Below are positions 26,722 to 35,019 of a stretch of DNA of 64,000 nucleotides, in pieces. Numbering within the stretch: position 1 is the stretch's first letter; each line of letters opens with the position of its first letter. Under the pieces are notes generated by a model. That model saw only the letters and a program-made list of their open reading frames with translations. It did no database searches and was not told the origin of the DNA. The stretch covers positions 34,468 to 98,467 of the forward strand of contig CAYQKF010000003.1 of NCBI GenBank assembly GCA_964417935.1. Direction: 5' to 3'. The DNA comes from NIOZ-UU13 sp964417935. GTDB taxonomy: Bacteria > Planctomycetota > Phycisphaerae > Sedimentisphaerales > Anaerobacaceae. Made by a program: the position numbers and the translations under genes.

Positions 26722-27411
26722 CTTGTGACTCGTCGCTCGTGACTCGTATCTCGTGAAGCGTGAAGCGTATCTCGTAGAAATCCGAAATTCGAAGCTCGAA
26801 ATACGAAATTCATCCTTCGTAGTAATACTACGGAGAACGTGCAAATTCAAAATTCACCTGCATTGGCATAGCCACAGGTGCAAGCAAATGAATAAATGAC
26901 CAAAACGAAATTGATTTGGTTAGGCCGGCAGTAAGGCAAGTGCTTTGGAAGTGAAGTGTCTCTTAAAAATAGACGGCGCTTAAGGCTGACTTTTTCAACA
27001 GACTCACTGTTACTATTTTATTATGGCCTGTTGTATGGGTGGAAGAAAGTATCTAGTCCTTTTGATTAGTCAAAAGGACTACGAGCCTATTCGCTTCTTC
27101 TAACAGAAAGAGCAAGAACACTTAGTATCAGAGCTAATAAATTGATTTATATTTATTTTGATGTAAGGTATTTTGTTTAGCTGTAGATTGTTCGTTGATT
27201 CATTTATTTTTTAACCCGCTAAAATTCTTTTGCTTTTTTTCTTGTTTTGTGTTATTGTCTGTGCCATGAGATAAACGGGAAAACACCTTGAAGCGAAAGG
27301 CGCTCGCCTTCGGCAGAGCCTACGGCGTAGCAAAGAGATAAGGAATTTTTTGGCGGGAATTGAAGGTTTGAGATAGGTTGCTTTTACGTAAGCAAACAGG
27401 AGAAATAGCAG
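26722..27411. other. Spacer with heptad tract and perfect hairpin
   Basis: No gene in 690 bp. 26724-26814 is heptad-periodic. At 27055-27080 an 11-bp perfect inverted repeat (agtccttttga/tcaaaaggact) with a 4-nt loop stands alone without a T run. A repeat-like segment (cttcggcagagcctacggcgtagc) lies at about 27309-27332. Confidence 0.6.
26724..26814. repeat. Heptanucleotide periodic tract after ppdK
   Basis: Thirteen in-phase units: tgtgact, cgtcgct, cgtgact, cgtatct, cgtgaag, cgtgaag, cgtatct, cgtagaa, atccgaa, attcgaa, gctcgaa, atacgaa, attcatc. Confidence 0.88.
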
Positions 27412-28188
27412 ATGACTGAGACAAAAGAGCAAGAAAAATGTTTCATAATAATGCCCATCACGACCCCAGATCACATTGTAGCACGATATAAAGATGATGC
27501 TGACCACTTTTCACATGTACTGGAATATCTTTTTGTACCAGCATTGGAGAGCGCAGGTTTCGAACCTGTCCCTCCTAAATCAGCAGGTTCGAATGTGATA
27601 CAAGCTGATATTATAGAAAAACTGGCGACTTGTGAACTGGTGCTTTGTGATATGTCAATACTAAACCCAAATGTTTTCTTTGAATTTGGTATAAGAACAG
27701 CATTAAACAAGCCTGTTGCATTAGTTGTAGATGATAAAACCGAGAACATTCCTTTCGATACAGGCATTATAAATAACCACAAATACAGTAGTTCTTTAGA
27801 GCCTTGGTCTATCGAGAAAGAAAAAGAAGATTTATCAAAACATGTTAGAAATGCCTATCAGAAAACTAAGGACAACAATGCTCTCTGGAAATATTTCGGT
27901 GTAGCACAAACAGGAGTATTCAATCCGGAAGAAGCGTCATTAGAAGATAAAATTGACCTTCTTATACAGGAATTTTCCGCACTCAAGAGCAAACAAACGG
28001 AATTAGGACGGCTTATAGCGCCACACGGAATAATAGAACGGTCGTCACGTTTTAGAGAATACAAGCCTCTCTATAAAGTACTACAGGAAAAAGAAAGCGA
28101 ACGTTTTCCAACATATCAAGAATTAATGGAGATGCTAAATTCAATTAAAAATAAAGCTCAAGAACAAGATCTGGAAGAAGATAAATAG
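27412..28188 (+). CDS. TIR-like / nucleoside 2-deoxyribosyltransferase-fold protein
   Basis: 258 residues, AGGAG upstream of the ATG. The first ~110 residues have KCFIIMPI, a long helix, VIQADIIEKLATCELVLCD (D80) and MSILNPNVFFEFGIRTALNKPVALVVDD. The CD-S-x-NPNV-(F/Y)-(F/Y)-E-x-G-x-R-x-A block is the shared signature of deoxyribosyltransferase-like and TIR-like proteins that bind or cleave nucleotides such as NAD. E91 would be the catalytic or ligand-binding acid. The C-terminal ~140 residues are helical and charged, with no known domain. Similar stand-alone genes are frequent in defence islands, but here there is no recognisable partner, so a defence role is inference. AT-rich compared with ppdK. 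Confidence 0.7.
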   Translation: MTETKEQEKCFIIMPITTPDHIVARYKDDADHFSHVLEYLFVPALESAGFEPVPPKSAGSNVIQADIIEKLATCELVLCDMSILNPNVFFEFGIRTALNKPVALVVDDKTENIPFDTGIINNHKYSSSLEPWSIEKEKEDLSKHVRNAYQKTKDNNALWKYFGVAQTGVFNPEEASLEDKIDLLIQEFSALKSKQTELGRLIAPHGIIERSSRFREYKPLYKVLQEKESERFPTYQELMEMLNSIKNKAQEQDLEEDK

Positions 28189-28419
28189 ATATGATTGGTG
28201 GGCAGTGCCCACCCTACCGTTCTAATTTTGGTGGGGCAAGCCGCCACCCTACGGGTTATAGAAAACTCTAAATACGAAGCACTAAATCCTAAATAAGCAC
28301 GAATTACCAAAATTTGAAATTCAAAACGAGATTGCCGCGTCGGCCTGTGGCCTCCTCGCAATGACCCCGCGTTTACACTTGGGGCTCTGTTTGGTAACGA
28401 CGGAAAGAATTGAGAATTT

Positions 28420-28693
28420 AGAATGAAGAATTAAGAATTGGTCCCGGTGAGATAAACTTCGTTATCTCGCTGGGTAAACACGGAATGACGTTTATGTATT
28501 GCGTCCCTTCGACCCATTCGACAAAGCTCAGGGCAGGCTTCGCTCAGGACAGGGATGCGTATTGCGTATAACGTCGCCGTGACGGCGACGGCTAAACGAT
28601 CCGCACTAAATTGCCCCCCGCTGCCCACATAGGCGGGCACAATGCGGGGGCAGGCGGGGCAAAGAGAACCACCAAATAAATTTGGGGGCTAAA
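28420..28693. repeat. Composite dispersed repeat, right copy (inverted relative to 21380-21603)
   Basis: Reverse complement gives the same order of segments as the left copy: the gtttag-bounded block (28592-28693), the gtcgaagggacgc segment, and the hairpin gcgagataa...ttatctcac followed by ccgggaccaattctt. The left copy reads ccggggccaattctc at that point. Confidence 0.75.
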
Positions 28694-28714
28694 CGACCTC
28701 TCCCTTACGGTCGG

Positions 28715-28790
28715 GGCTCTGTTGTAGTTTTTGTGAAATTTAAGCTGGCAAATTCGCCGTGGAATTTTCGGGCGGCACTGTTCCGCCTTC
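28715..28790 (-). pseudogene. Duplicated fragment of the HNH-AP2 gene 3' end
   Basis: On the minus strand this encodes SAARKFHGEFASLNF, nearly the same as the AARKYHGDFASLNF that ends the AP2 domain of the gene at 28848. A second tail lies just downstream of the first, suggesting partial tandem duplication or recombination between two related genes. Confidence 0.65.
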
Positions 28791-28847
28791 GCCAACCTTC
28801 TTCTCCAAGGCTACAAAGGAACCGGCTTCGGCGGATAAACTCCGGCT

Positions 28848-29528
28848 TTAGCGGCTTGGCGATACTGGGAAATTTAGGCTGGCGAAGTCGCCGTGATATT
28901 TTCGAGCCGCTCGGTCGTAGGCACGGGCGTCGTCGATTTCGTTTGTGAAGTAGCCGAGGTGGTGGGATTTTTTGTTGGAGGTTATCTGGGCGGCCCATTT
29001 TTTTTGTCCTTTGTGCCAGTGGACGCCTTTGTATTTGGAAGTTTTGTGTGAGAGTCTTCTCTGGTTCTGGCAGTTTTGCGTGAAGGTGCAGGGGCGGAGG
29101 TTGGTGTTGCGGTTGTTCAGGCCGTTGTGGTCGATGTGGTCAACGACGAGATGGTCTGGGGCGTTGGTGATCTGGCGGTGCATTTTGATGCTTTTTCCGT
29201 TTTCTTTTCGAACAGCGTAGTAATTTTTATCAGTGCCTTCGGCAAACCAGGTATATTGGCTAAGGACGGGATAGTCTTCGGCATCGACGATAGCGAATTG
29301 GCCGCGGGTAAGAGGTATGATGCGGGGAGTATCGTTTTGGGTGCCGGCGGCTCGTGAAGGGTGGAAGTTGGGGCATTGGTCGAGGAGGGAGCGGATGTTC
29401 CAGCGGCCTTCGGAGCCTTTTTTCTGACGGCAGATGAGAACGGCACGGCCGGTGCCGGTGGCAAAGGTCGAGAAGCAACAATTGTCACATCTGGGCTTGG
29501 CCATCCTGCGGATTTTTTTGTTGGCCAT
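28848..29528 (-). CDS. HNH endonuclease with AP2 DNA-binding domain
   Basis: 226 residues, start at 29528 with AGGAAGGAT upstream. The N-terminus has a possible zinc-binding cluster (CDNCC at 14-18, further Cys at about 32 and 51). The middle carries an HNH core (VVDHIDHNGLNNRNTNLR). The C-terminal ~60 residues are an AP2 domain (SKYKGVHWHKGQKKW, LGYFTNEIDDARAYDRAA, YHGDFASLNF). HNH-AP2 proteins are selfish homing-type endonucleases of phages and bacteria that cut double-stranded DNA at a recognised site. There is no intron or intein around it, so it may be free-standing. It is surrounded by repeats and by a fragment of its own tail. Confidence 0.85.
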   Translation of the reverse strand: MANKKIRRMAKPRCDNCCFSTFATGTGRAVLICRQKKGSEGRWNIRSLLDQCPNFHPSRAAGTQNDTPRIIPLTRGQFAIVDAEDYPVLSQYTWFAEGTDKNYYAVRKENGKSIKMHRQITNAPDHLVVDHIDHNGLNNRNTNLRPCTFTQNCQNQRRLSHKTSKYKGVHWHKGQKKWAAQITSNKKSHHLGYFTNEIDDARAYDRAARKYHGDFASLNFPVSPSR

Positions 29529-29580
29529 AAGATATCCTTCCTGCGGGGGAAGTAAAGTGTGTCAAAGGCGATGGGCAAAA

Positions 29581-29686
29581 GTTAAAAAGAGCACAAGGGC
29601 ATAAGAGTATAAGGCAAAAGGTAAAAGTTAAAAAGAGCACAAGGGCATAAGAGTATAAGGCAAAAGGTAAAAGTTAAAAAGAGCAA
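29581..29686. repeat. 46-bp tandem repeat, just over two copies
   Basis: Units start at 29581 and 29627 and a partial one at 29673. Inside, the sequence is itself roughly 7-bp periodic (ggcaaaa, ggtaaaa, gttaaaa). Confidence 0.85.
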
Positions 29687-29716
29687 AATTGTGGCGGCCC
29701 TTTGGGCGAATATTTG

Positions 29717-29898
29717 AATAGATTTCTCGACTCCGCCTTCGGCTCTGCTCGAAATGACAACGAAATGGATTCCTGCTTTCGCAGGAATGACAATTCTTAA
29801 TAGATTTCTCCACTCCGCCTTCGGCTCCGCTCGAAATGACAACGAAATGGATTCTTGCTTTCGCAGGAATGACAATTCTTAATAGATTTCTCCACTCC
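29717..29898. repeat. 82-bp tandem repeat of a dispersed palindromic element
   Basis: aatagatttctc recurs at 29717, 29799 and 29881, giving two complete 82-bp units and a third truncated one. Each unit holds gatttct(c)-gactccgccttcggct-c-gctcgaaatgac and the palindrome attc(c/t)tgctttcgcaggaat. The rest of the spacer (29899-30188) has more cttcggcttcgctcagg-type repeat and no gene. Confidence 0.85.
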
Positions 29899-30188
29899 GC
29901 AATGCACCACATTCCCTTTGGCTTCCCCTTCGGCTTCGCTCAGGGCTTCGGCTAATTCAGGGCTGCGGCTTTTTTCGGTCGAAATGACAAAAGTGGGTGA
30001 GCAGTGCTCGGAACGACAGGTCAGGTTTTATTTGAAACTCTAAGTTATAATCCCATTGTGGGGGTATTATACCATAAAGGGCGGGATTTTTCAAGAGAAT
30101 TTTTGCGAGAGAAAACAGGCAAAGACGGGTATTGACGTAAGTGAGCAGAGTTGATATAATTGGCTCTTTGGCGGGGGGAAGATTAGTG

Positions 30189-30262
30189 GTGAAAGTAGCT
30201 CAGATGGTTAGAGCACTGGATTGTGGATCCAGGGGTCGGGGGTTCGAGTCCCCTCTTTCACC
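30189..30262 (+). tRNA. tRNA-His (GTG)
   Basis: Cloverleaf reads by eye: acceptor gtgaaag/ctttcac (30189-30195 with 30255-30261), D-arm gctcagatggttagagc, anticodon arm ctgga-ttgtgga-tccag with anticodon GTG, and T-arm ggggg-ttcgagt-ccccc-like. A G at 30188 opposite the discriminator C is the tRNA-His G-1. The 3' CCA is not encoded. Reading frames that cross this region are not real. Confidence 0.95.
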
Positions 30263-30326
30263 CTTTAATGAGGAGTTCTGTCTAACCTCAATTTTGCATA
30301 ACTCTAAGTATGAAAGGAAAACAGAA

Positions 30327-32291
30327 ATGAAAAAACTCACATCAGGCCTAAACCCGTACATAGCTGCTATTTTGTTAGCTGCCGTTTTAACAAGTATCGG
30401 GTGGACAGCAACAAAGAAAGGTGCGAAACGAAGGAGATTGAATCGGCCGCCAAAAGGGTTTGTGGCGCTGTTTAACGGCAGGGACCTGACGGGCTGGAAG
30501 GGGCTGGTAGGCAATCCGAAGACGCGGCGTGAAATGAGCCGTGAAGAATTAGCAAAAGCACAAGCCAGGGCGGATGAGGATATGCGGGCGCACTGGAAGG
30601 TAGTTGATGGTGCGTTTTGCTTTGACGGCAAAGGACACAGTCTTTGCACGGCGAAAGACTACGGCGATTTTGAGATGTTAGTCGATTGGAAGATTGAGAA
30701 GGGTGGTGACAGCGGCATTTATCTTCGCGGCTCGCCGCAGGTACAGATATGGGACACGGCGAATAGAAACCTTGGCGCTCAGGTCGGCTCGGGCGGTTTG
30801 TATAATAACAAAAAAGGAGCGAGCAAGCCATTGAAGCTGGCCGACAAGCCGGTCGGGCAATGGAACACTTTTAGAATCATTATGATTGGTGACCTCGTGA
30901 CAGTCTATCTTAACGATGTGCTGGTAGTTGAGAATGTGGTAATGGAAAACTACTGGGAGCGCGACAAGCCCATCTATCCGAAAGGACAAATCGAACTTCA
31001 GTCGCACGACAGTCAACTGTATTTTAGAAATATATTCATCAGGAAATTGACCTCGCTGTTCAACGGCAAGGACCTGAGCGGCTGGAAGGTGCCGGAGGGA
31101 GACAACGGGCACTGGAAGGTAGTTGATGGTGTGATTGATTACGACGCTCAGTCTGAAGCGAAGGGCGATAAGAACCTGTGGACGCAGGAGTCGTTTGAAG
31201 ATTTTACCCTTCATATCGAGTGGCGTCTCAAACGTACCACCGGATTGTATGCGATGTCAACGATTCTTCCGGACGGTTCGGACAAAACCGATGCGGACGG
31301 TAAGGTCATCAAGACGCTGCGGCCCAACGCCGACTCGGGCATTTTCCTGCGCGGAACGAGCAAGTCGCAGATAAATATCTGGTGCTGGCCGATTGGCTCC
31401 GGTGAGATTTGGGGCTATCGAAGAGACCGGTCGATGCCGCCGGAAGTGCGGGCTGGAGCCGTTCCGAAGGTCCGGGCGGACAACCCGGTCGGCCAGTGGA
31501 ATGCCTTTGATATTACAATGAAAGGTGAGCGGGTGACGGTGGTCCTCAACGGCAAAACCGTGATTGATAATACCAGGCTGCCCGGCATTCCAAAAAGCGG
31601 GCCTATTGCTTTGCAGCATCACGGTGGTCTTAACAAGAAAACCGGCGAAATGAGTCCTGCTTCGAGCTTGATTCAGTTCCGCAATATCTGGGTTGCGAAG
31701 CACGATGAGGACGAAGAGGGATTCGTTTCTTTGTTCAACGGCGAGGACCTGACCGGCTGGACAGGCGATACCAAAGGTTACAGGGTCGAAGACGGCAAGA
31801 TTGTTCTCGACCCCAAACGCGGCGGCGGGAACCTGTACACGGTGGGTGAATACGGCGATTTTGACCTTCGCTTTGAGTTCAGACTCACACGCGGAGCTAA
31901 TAACGGCCTTGCGATTCGTGCGCCTCTGTCGGGCAACCCGGCGTATGAGGCTATGGAACTCCAGATTCTGGACAACACTGCGCCCAAGTATAAAAATCTC
32001 AAGCCCTATCAGTTTCACGGGTCGATTTACGGTGTCGTTCCGGCTAAGCGCGGCTACCTTAAGCCCATCGGAGAATGGAATTTTGAAGAGGTCATCGCCA
32101 GGGGCCCGCACATCAAAGTTATACTCAATGGCACAACCATAGTTGACGCAGACATCGACAAAGCCGGCATGCCCAAAACTATGGATGGAAGAGACCATCC
32201 GGGTCTGAAGCGAGACAGTGGCCACATCGGCTTTTGCGGGCACGGGGACTATATCGAGTTCCGTGACATAAGAATCAAAGCTCTTGATTAG
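30327..32291 (+). CDS. Secreted protein with three tandem DUF1080 (3-keto-disaccharide hydrolase) domains
   Basis: The ATG at 30327 follows GAAAGGAAAA and lies beyond tRNA-His, giving 654 residues with a signal peptide (ILLAAVLTSIGWTA). Three copies of the DUF1080 jelly-roll begin FVALFNGRDLTGWKG, LTSLFNGKDLSGWKV and FVSLFNGEDLTGWTG, at about residues 48, 245 and 470. Each contains an HWKVVDG or YRVEDGKI strand and a D-(S/N)-(G)-I-(Y/F)-L-RG block (D-x-GL-x-IRA in the third). Members of the family include hydrolases of 3-keto-glycosides, acting after a Gfo/Idh-type oxidation. The next two genes are such oxidoreductases, which supports a shared pathway. Triple fusion is longer than the common one-domain form. 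Confidence 0.9.
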   Translation: MKKLTSGLNPYIAAILLAAVLTSIGWTATKKGAKRRRLNRPPKGFVALFNGRDLTGWKGLVGNPKTRREMSREELAKAQARADEDMRAHWKVVDGAFCFDGKGHSLCTAKDYGDFEMLVDWKIEKGGDSGIYLRGSPQVQIWDTANRNLGAQVGSGGLYNNKKGASKPLKLADKPVGQWNTFRIIMIGDLVTVYLNDVLVVENVVMENYWERDKPIYPKGQIELQSHDSQLYFRNIFIRKLTSLFNGKDLSGWKVPEGDNGHWKVVDGVIDYDAQSEAKGDKNLWTQESFEDFTLHIEWRLKRTTGLYAMSTILPDGSDKTDADGKVIKTLRPNADSGIFLRGTSKSQINIWCWPIGSGEIWGYRRDRSMPPEVRAGAVPKVRADNPVGQWNAFDITMKGERVTVVLNGKTVIDNTRLPGIPKSGPIALQHHGGLNKKTGEMSPASSLIQFRNIWVAKHDEDEEGFVSLFNGEDLTGWTGDTKGYRVEDGKIVLDPKRGGGNLYTVGEYGDFDLRFEFRLTRGANNGLAIRAPLSGNPAYEAMELQILDNTAPKYKNLKPYQFHGSIYGVVPAKRGYLKPIGEWNFEEVIARGPHIKVILNGTTIVDADIDKAGMPKTMDGRDHPGLKRDSGHIGFCGHGDYIEFRDIRIKALD

Positions 32292-32325
32292 ATAGCAAAG
32301 ATTTGTGCGAAATGAAAAGGGAAAA

Positions 32326-33618
32326 ATGATGGAAATCAGAAGAACTAAAAAGACAAAGATATTAACCCGCCGGCAGTTTTTGAAAGGCTCAGCGGTCGCC
32401 GCAGGAGCGGTTATGGCGTGGCCGAGTATCGTTCCTTCTTCGGTGTTTGGCGCGGGTGCACCGAGTAATCGCATCACGATGGGCTGCATCGGTATGGGAG
32501 GAAAAGGCACAGGGAACATGAAGGGGTTCAAAGGCATGTCCGGCTACGAAGTGGTGGCGGTTTGCGATGCGGATGCCAAACATATAGGGCGAGCTGCTCA
32601 GTCAGCCGGTCTGAATGCGAGTTCCTGTTACACCGACTTTCGTGAAGTACTGGCTCGGGATGATATCGATGCGGTATCAATTGCTGCGCCCGACCATTGG
32701 CATGTGCTGATGTCGATTGCCGCGGTCAGGACCGGTAAGGATGTGTTTTGCGAAAAGCCGCTGACTTTGACCATAGGCGAGGGGCGTGTGCTTGCTGATG
32801 AGGTGAAGCGGTACGGGCGGGTCTTTCAGACGGGTTCTCAGCAGCGTTCGGGCAGTGAGTTTCGATTTGCATGTGAGCTGGTGCGTAACGGCCGGATCGG
32901 CAAGCTGCATACTATGAGAGTCGGGATTCACGGCAACAACCGAACCTGCCCGCCGACGTGGGAAGCCGAGCCGGTGCCGGACGGGTTCAACTATGATATG
33001 TGGCTGGGGCCTGCGCCGTGGGAGCCATATACGACGCAGCGATGTCACTATCAGTTCCGCTTTATTCTGGACTACTCCGGCGGTCAGATGACCAACTGGG
33101 GCGCTCATTATCTGGATATCGCACAGTGGGGAAATGCGGCGGACGATACCGGCCCGGTCGAGATTGTCGGGAGCGGTGATTTTCCCAAGACGGGACTGTT
33201 TACGACCGCTCAAAACGAGAACATCGAGTACACATACGCGAACGGCGTGAAATTGTTTCTGAAAAGCGGCAGCGGGCATACACGTTTCGAAGGGACAGAA
33301 GGTTGGGTTGATGTAACGCGCGGCAAGATAGACGCCGAGCCGAAGTCGCTTCTGACGAGCAAAATAGGACCGGATGAGATTCACCTGTACGACAGCAACG
33401 ACCATAAGCAGAATTTCCTGGATTGTATTAAGAGCCGAAAAGATACAATCTGCACAGCAGAGATTGGACACCGCACAAGTACCGTCTGTCATTTGGGCAA
33501 TATCGTGATGCTTCTGGACCGAAAATTGAAATGGGACCCGAAGGCCGAACGCTTTATCAATGACTCGGCGGCCAACAATATGCTCGCCCGCGCTATGCGT
33601 GTGCCCTGGCGGATGTAA
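32326..33618 (+). CDS. Tat-exported Gfo/Idh/MocA oxidoreductase (copy 1)
   Basis: 430 residues from the ATG at 32326 (AAAAGGG upstream; ATG 32329 is an alternative, GTG 32305 less likely). A twin-arginine signal TRRQFLKGSAVAAG precedes a Rossmann fold: ITMGCIGMGGKGTGN, VVAVCDAD, then the family marker CEKPLTLT and the substrate-domain block GGQMTNWGAHYLDIAQW. Exported members of this family use tightly bound NAD(P) to oxidise or reduce sugars or their derivatives. Starts 34 bp after the DUF1080 gene, so likely one operon, consistent with oxidation to a 3-keto sugar followed by hydrolysis. Substrate unknown. Confidence 0.92.
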   Translation: MMEIRRTKKTKILTRRQFLKGSAVAAGAVMAWPSIVPSSVFGAGAPSNRITMGCIGMGGKGTGNMKGFKGMSGYEVVAVCDADAKHIGRAAQSAGLNASSCYTDFREVLARDDIDAVSIAAPDHWHVLMSIAAVRTGKDVFCEKPLTLTIGEGRVLADEVKRYGRVFQTGSQQRSGSEFRFACELVRNGRIGKLHTMRVGIHGNNRTCPPTWEAEPVPDGFNYDMWLGPAPWEPYTTQRCHYQFRFILDYSGGQMTNWGAHYLDIAQWGNAADDTGPVEIVGSGDFPKTGLFTTAQNENIEYTYANGVKLFLKSGSGHTRFEGTEGWVDVTRGKIDAEPKSLLTSKIGPDEIHLYDSNDHKQNFLDCIKSRKDTICTAEIGHRTSTVCHLGNIVMLLDRKLKWDPKAERFINDSAANNMLARAMRVPWRM

Positions 33619-33619
33619 G

Positions 33620-33688
33620 CCGGGGAACCCCACGTAAAACGTGGGGCTAAATATTTAGCCTGCGGTTTTACCGCAGGTCTTGATTCAC
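33620..33688. repeat. REP-like palindromic element between the two Gfo/Idh/MocA genes
   Basis: Two adjacent hairpins, accccacgt/acgtggggct and cctgcgg-tttta-ccgcagg, joined by the palindrome ctaaatatttag. The 33-bp core is identical to the element between the two sulfatases at 17.5 kb, in inverted orientation and here without the nested insertion. Confidence 0.8.
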
Positions 33689-33736
33689 GAAATCATAATT
33701 AACAGACTGCTATGTTGATTGCTTGGAGCAGGTATT

Positions 33737-35017
33737 TTGAAAAACGGCAAAATAACAAGAAGAAAATTTCTCAAGGGTACAGCGGCAATGGCGTTACCTT
33801 ATGCTGTTCCGTCATCGGCACTTGGGCTTGGTGGTCGTTCGGCGCCGAGTAATAGAATTGTAATGGGCGCTATTGGCGTCGGGGGGCAGGGTACGCGGCA
33901 CGTCGGCGGGGGAATATGGGTGCAGGGGGGCGGCTTTCTTAGTAAGCCGGAGGTGCAGTTTGTGGCGGTCTGCGATGTGAATGCCAACAACCGCAATCGA
34001 GCGCGTGACATTGTCAACAAATATTACAACAACAACGACTGCGCGAGCTATAATGATTTCAGGGAGCTTACGGCACGGGGGGACATCGACGCGGTATTAG
34101 TTGCTACGCCGGACCACTGGCATGTGCTGACATCTATCGCCGCGGTAAAGGCGGGTATGGACGTTTACTGTGAAAAGCCGCTCTCGCTTACTATCAGGCA
34201 GGCAAGGGAACTGTCCAATACGGTCAAAAGATATGGGCGGATATTCCAGACGGGTACGCAGCAGCGCTCGTGGTATGAATTTCGGTTTGCCTGCGAGCTG
34301 GTTCGCAACGGGTATATAGGCGAGGTGAAATCCATAACGGTCAACGTCGGTGGGCCGCCTTTGTGGTCGTGTGACGCGCCCGGTGAGCCGGAGCCGGAGT
34401 GGCTTGACTGGGATATGTGGTTAGGGCCGGCACCGTGGAGGCCTTACACGTCGAAGATTGCGCCCGGCGGGTGGATGGGCTATCGAGATTATTCGGGCGG
34501 TGAGATGACTAACTGGGGGGCGCATATGTTCGATACGGCCCAGTGGGCTATGGGGATGGACGAAAGCGGGCCGGTGGAAATCATTCCGCCGGACGGCAAG
34601 GATTACAAAGTGCTTACTTATAAATATGCGAACGGCACGATTATGACGCGCGACAAGATTAGCAAAAACGTGCCGGGTGTTTTGTTTACGGGGACCGAAG
34701 GTAAAATTGAGGTCAGCCGGGAGCACTTGATAACAGAGCCGGAAAGTTTAGTCAGACAAAAAATCGGCCCTGATGAAATACATTTGTATGAAAGCAAGAA
34801 TCATCCGGATAATTTTCTGCAATGTATTAAGACCCGTGAGAGGCCGGCCAGTGACGCTGAGGTTGGATGTCGATCAATCACCGTTTGCCATCTGGGTAAT
34901 ATTGCATACTGGCTCAAACGGCCGCTGAAGTGGGACCCTGAAAAAGAACGATTCCTGAATGACCCGGAAGCGGATAAAATGAAAGTTAGGCCTATGCGCG
35001 CACCCTGGCGGCTTTAA
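33737..35017 (+). CDS. Tat-exported Gfo/Idh/MocA oxidoreductase (copy 2)
   Basis: TTG at 33737 is preferred: GGAG lies 8 bases upstream, and the product then begins MKNGKITRRKFLKGTAAMALP, a standard twin-arginine signal. An upstream in-frame TTG at 33719 has no site. 426 residues. IVMGAIGVGGQGTRHVGG is the dinucleotide loop, CEKPLSLT the family marker, and GGEMTNWGAHMFDTAQW the substrate-side block. Clearly paralogous to the preceding gene, but with a long insertion after the first loop (GGGIWVQGGGFLSKPEVQ) and a different stretch at PDGKDYKV. Probably part of the same DUF1080 operon. Confidence 0.92.
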   Translation: MKNGKITRRKFLKGTAAMALPYAVPSSALGLGGRSAPSNRIVMGAIGVGGQGTRHVGGGIWVQGGGFLSKPEVQFVAVCDVNANNRNRARDIVNKYYNNNDCASYNDFRELTARGDIDAVLVATPDHWHVLTSIAAVKAGMDVYCEKPLSLTIRQARELSNTVKRYGRIFQTGTQQRSWYEFRFACELVRNGYIGEVKSITVNVGGPPLWSCDAPGEPEPEWLDWDMWLGPAPWRPYTSKIAPGGWMGYRDYSGGEMTNWGAHMFDTAQWAMGMDESGPVEIIPPDGKDYKVLTYKYANGTIMTRDKISKNVPGVLFTGTEGKIEVSREHLITEPESLVRQKIGPDEIHLYESKNHPDNFLQCIKTRERPASDAEVGCRSITVCHLGNIAYWLKRPLKWDPEKERFLNDPEADKMKVRPMRAPWRL

Positions 35018-35019
35018 AA

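Larger units (their letters stand above)
28189..28847. other. Spacer built of dispersed repeats
   Basis: 659 bp. It contains a gtggggcaagccgccac segment, gcaatgacccc-type repeat sequence near 28330-28370, the right copy of the composite repeat (28420-28693) and a duplicated fragment of the 3' end of the following HNH-AP2 gene (28715-28790, minus strand). Confidence 0.6.

Noticed and set aside
21380..28693. Composite transposon bounded by inverted repeats
   Set aside because: The boundary repeats are non-coding mosaics that also occur singly, no transposase lies inside or beside them, and the block contains core gene ppdK. Kept only as possible inversion sites.
29581..29898. CRISPR array
   Set aside because: The repeats are contiguous tandem units of 46 and 82 bp with no unique spacers, and no cas genes are near.
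31257..32537. 426-residue minus-strand frame opposite the DUF1080 gene
   Set aside because: It is antisense to a clear three-domain DUF1080 protein and has no recognisable domain of its own.
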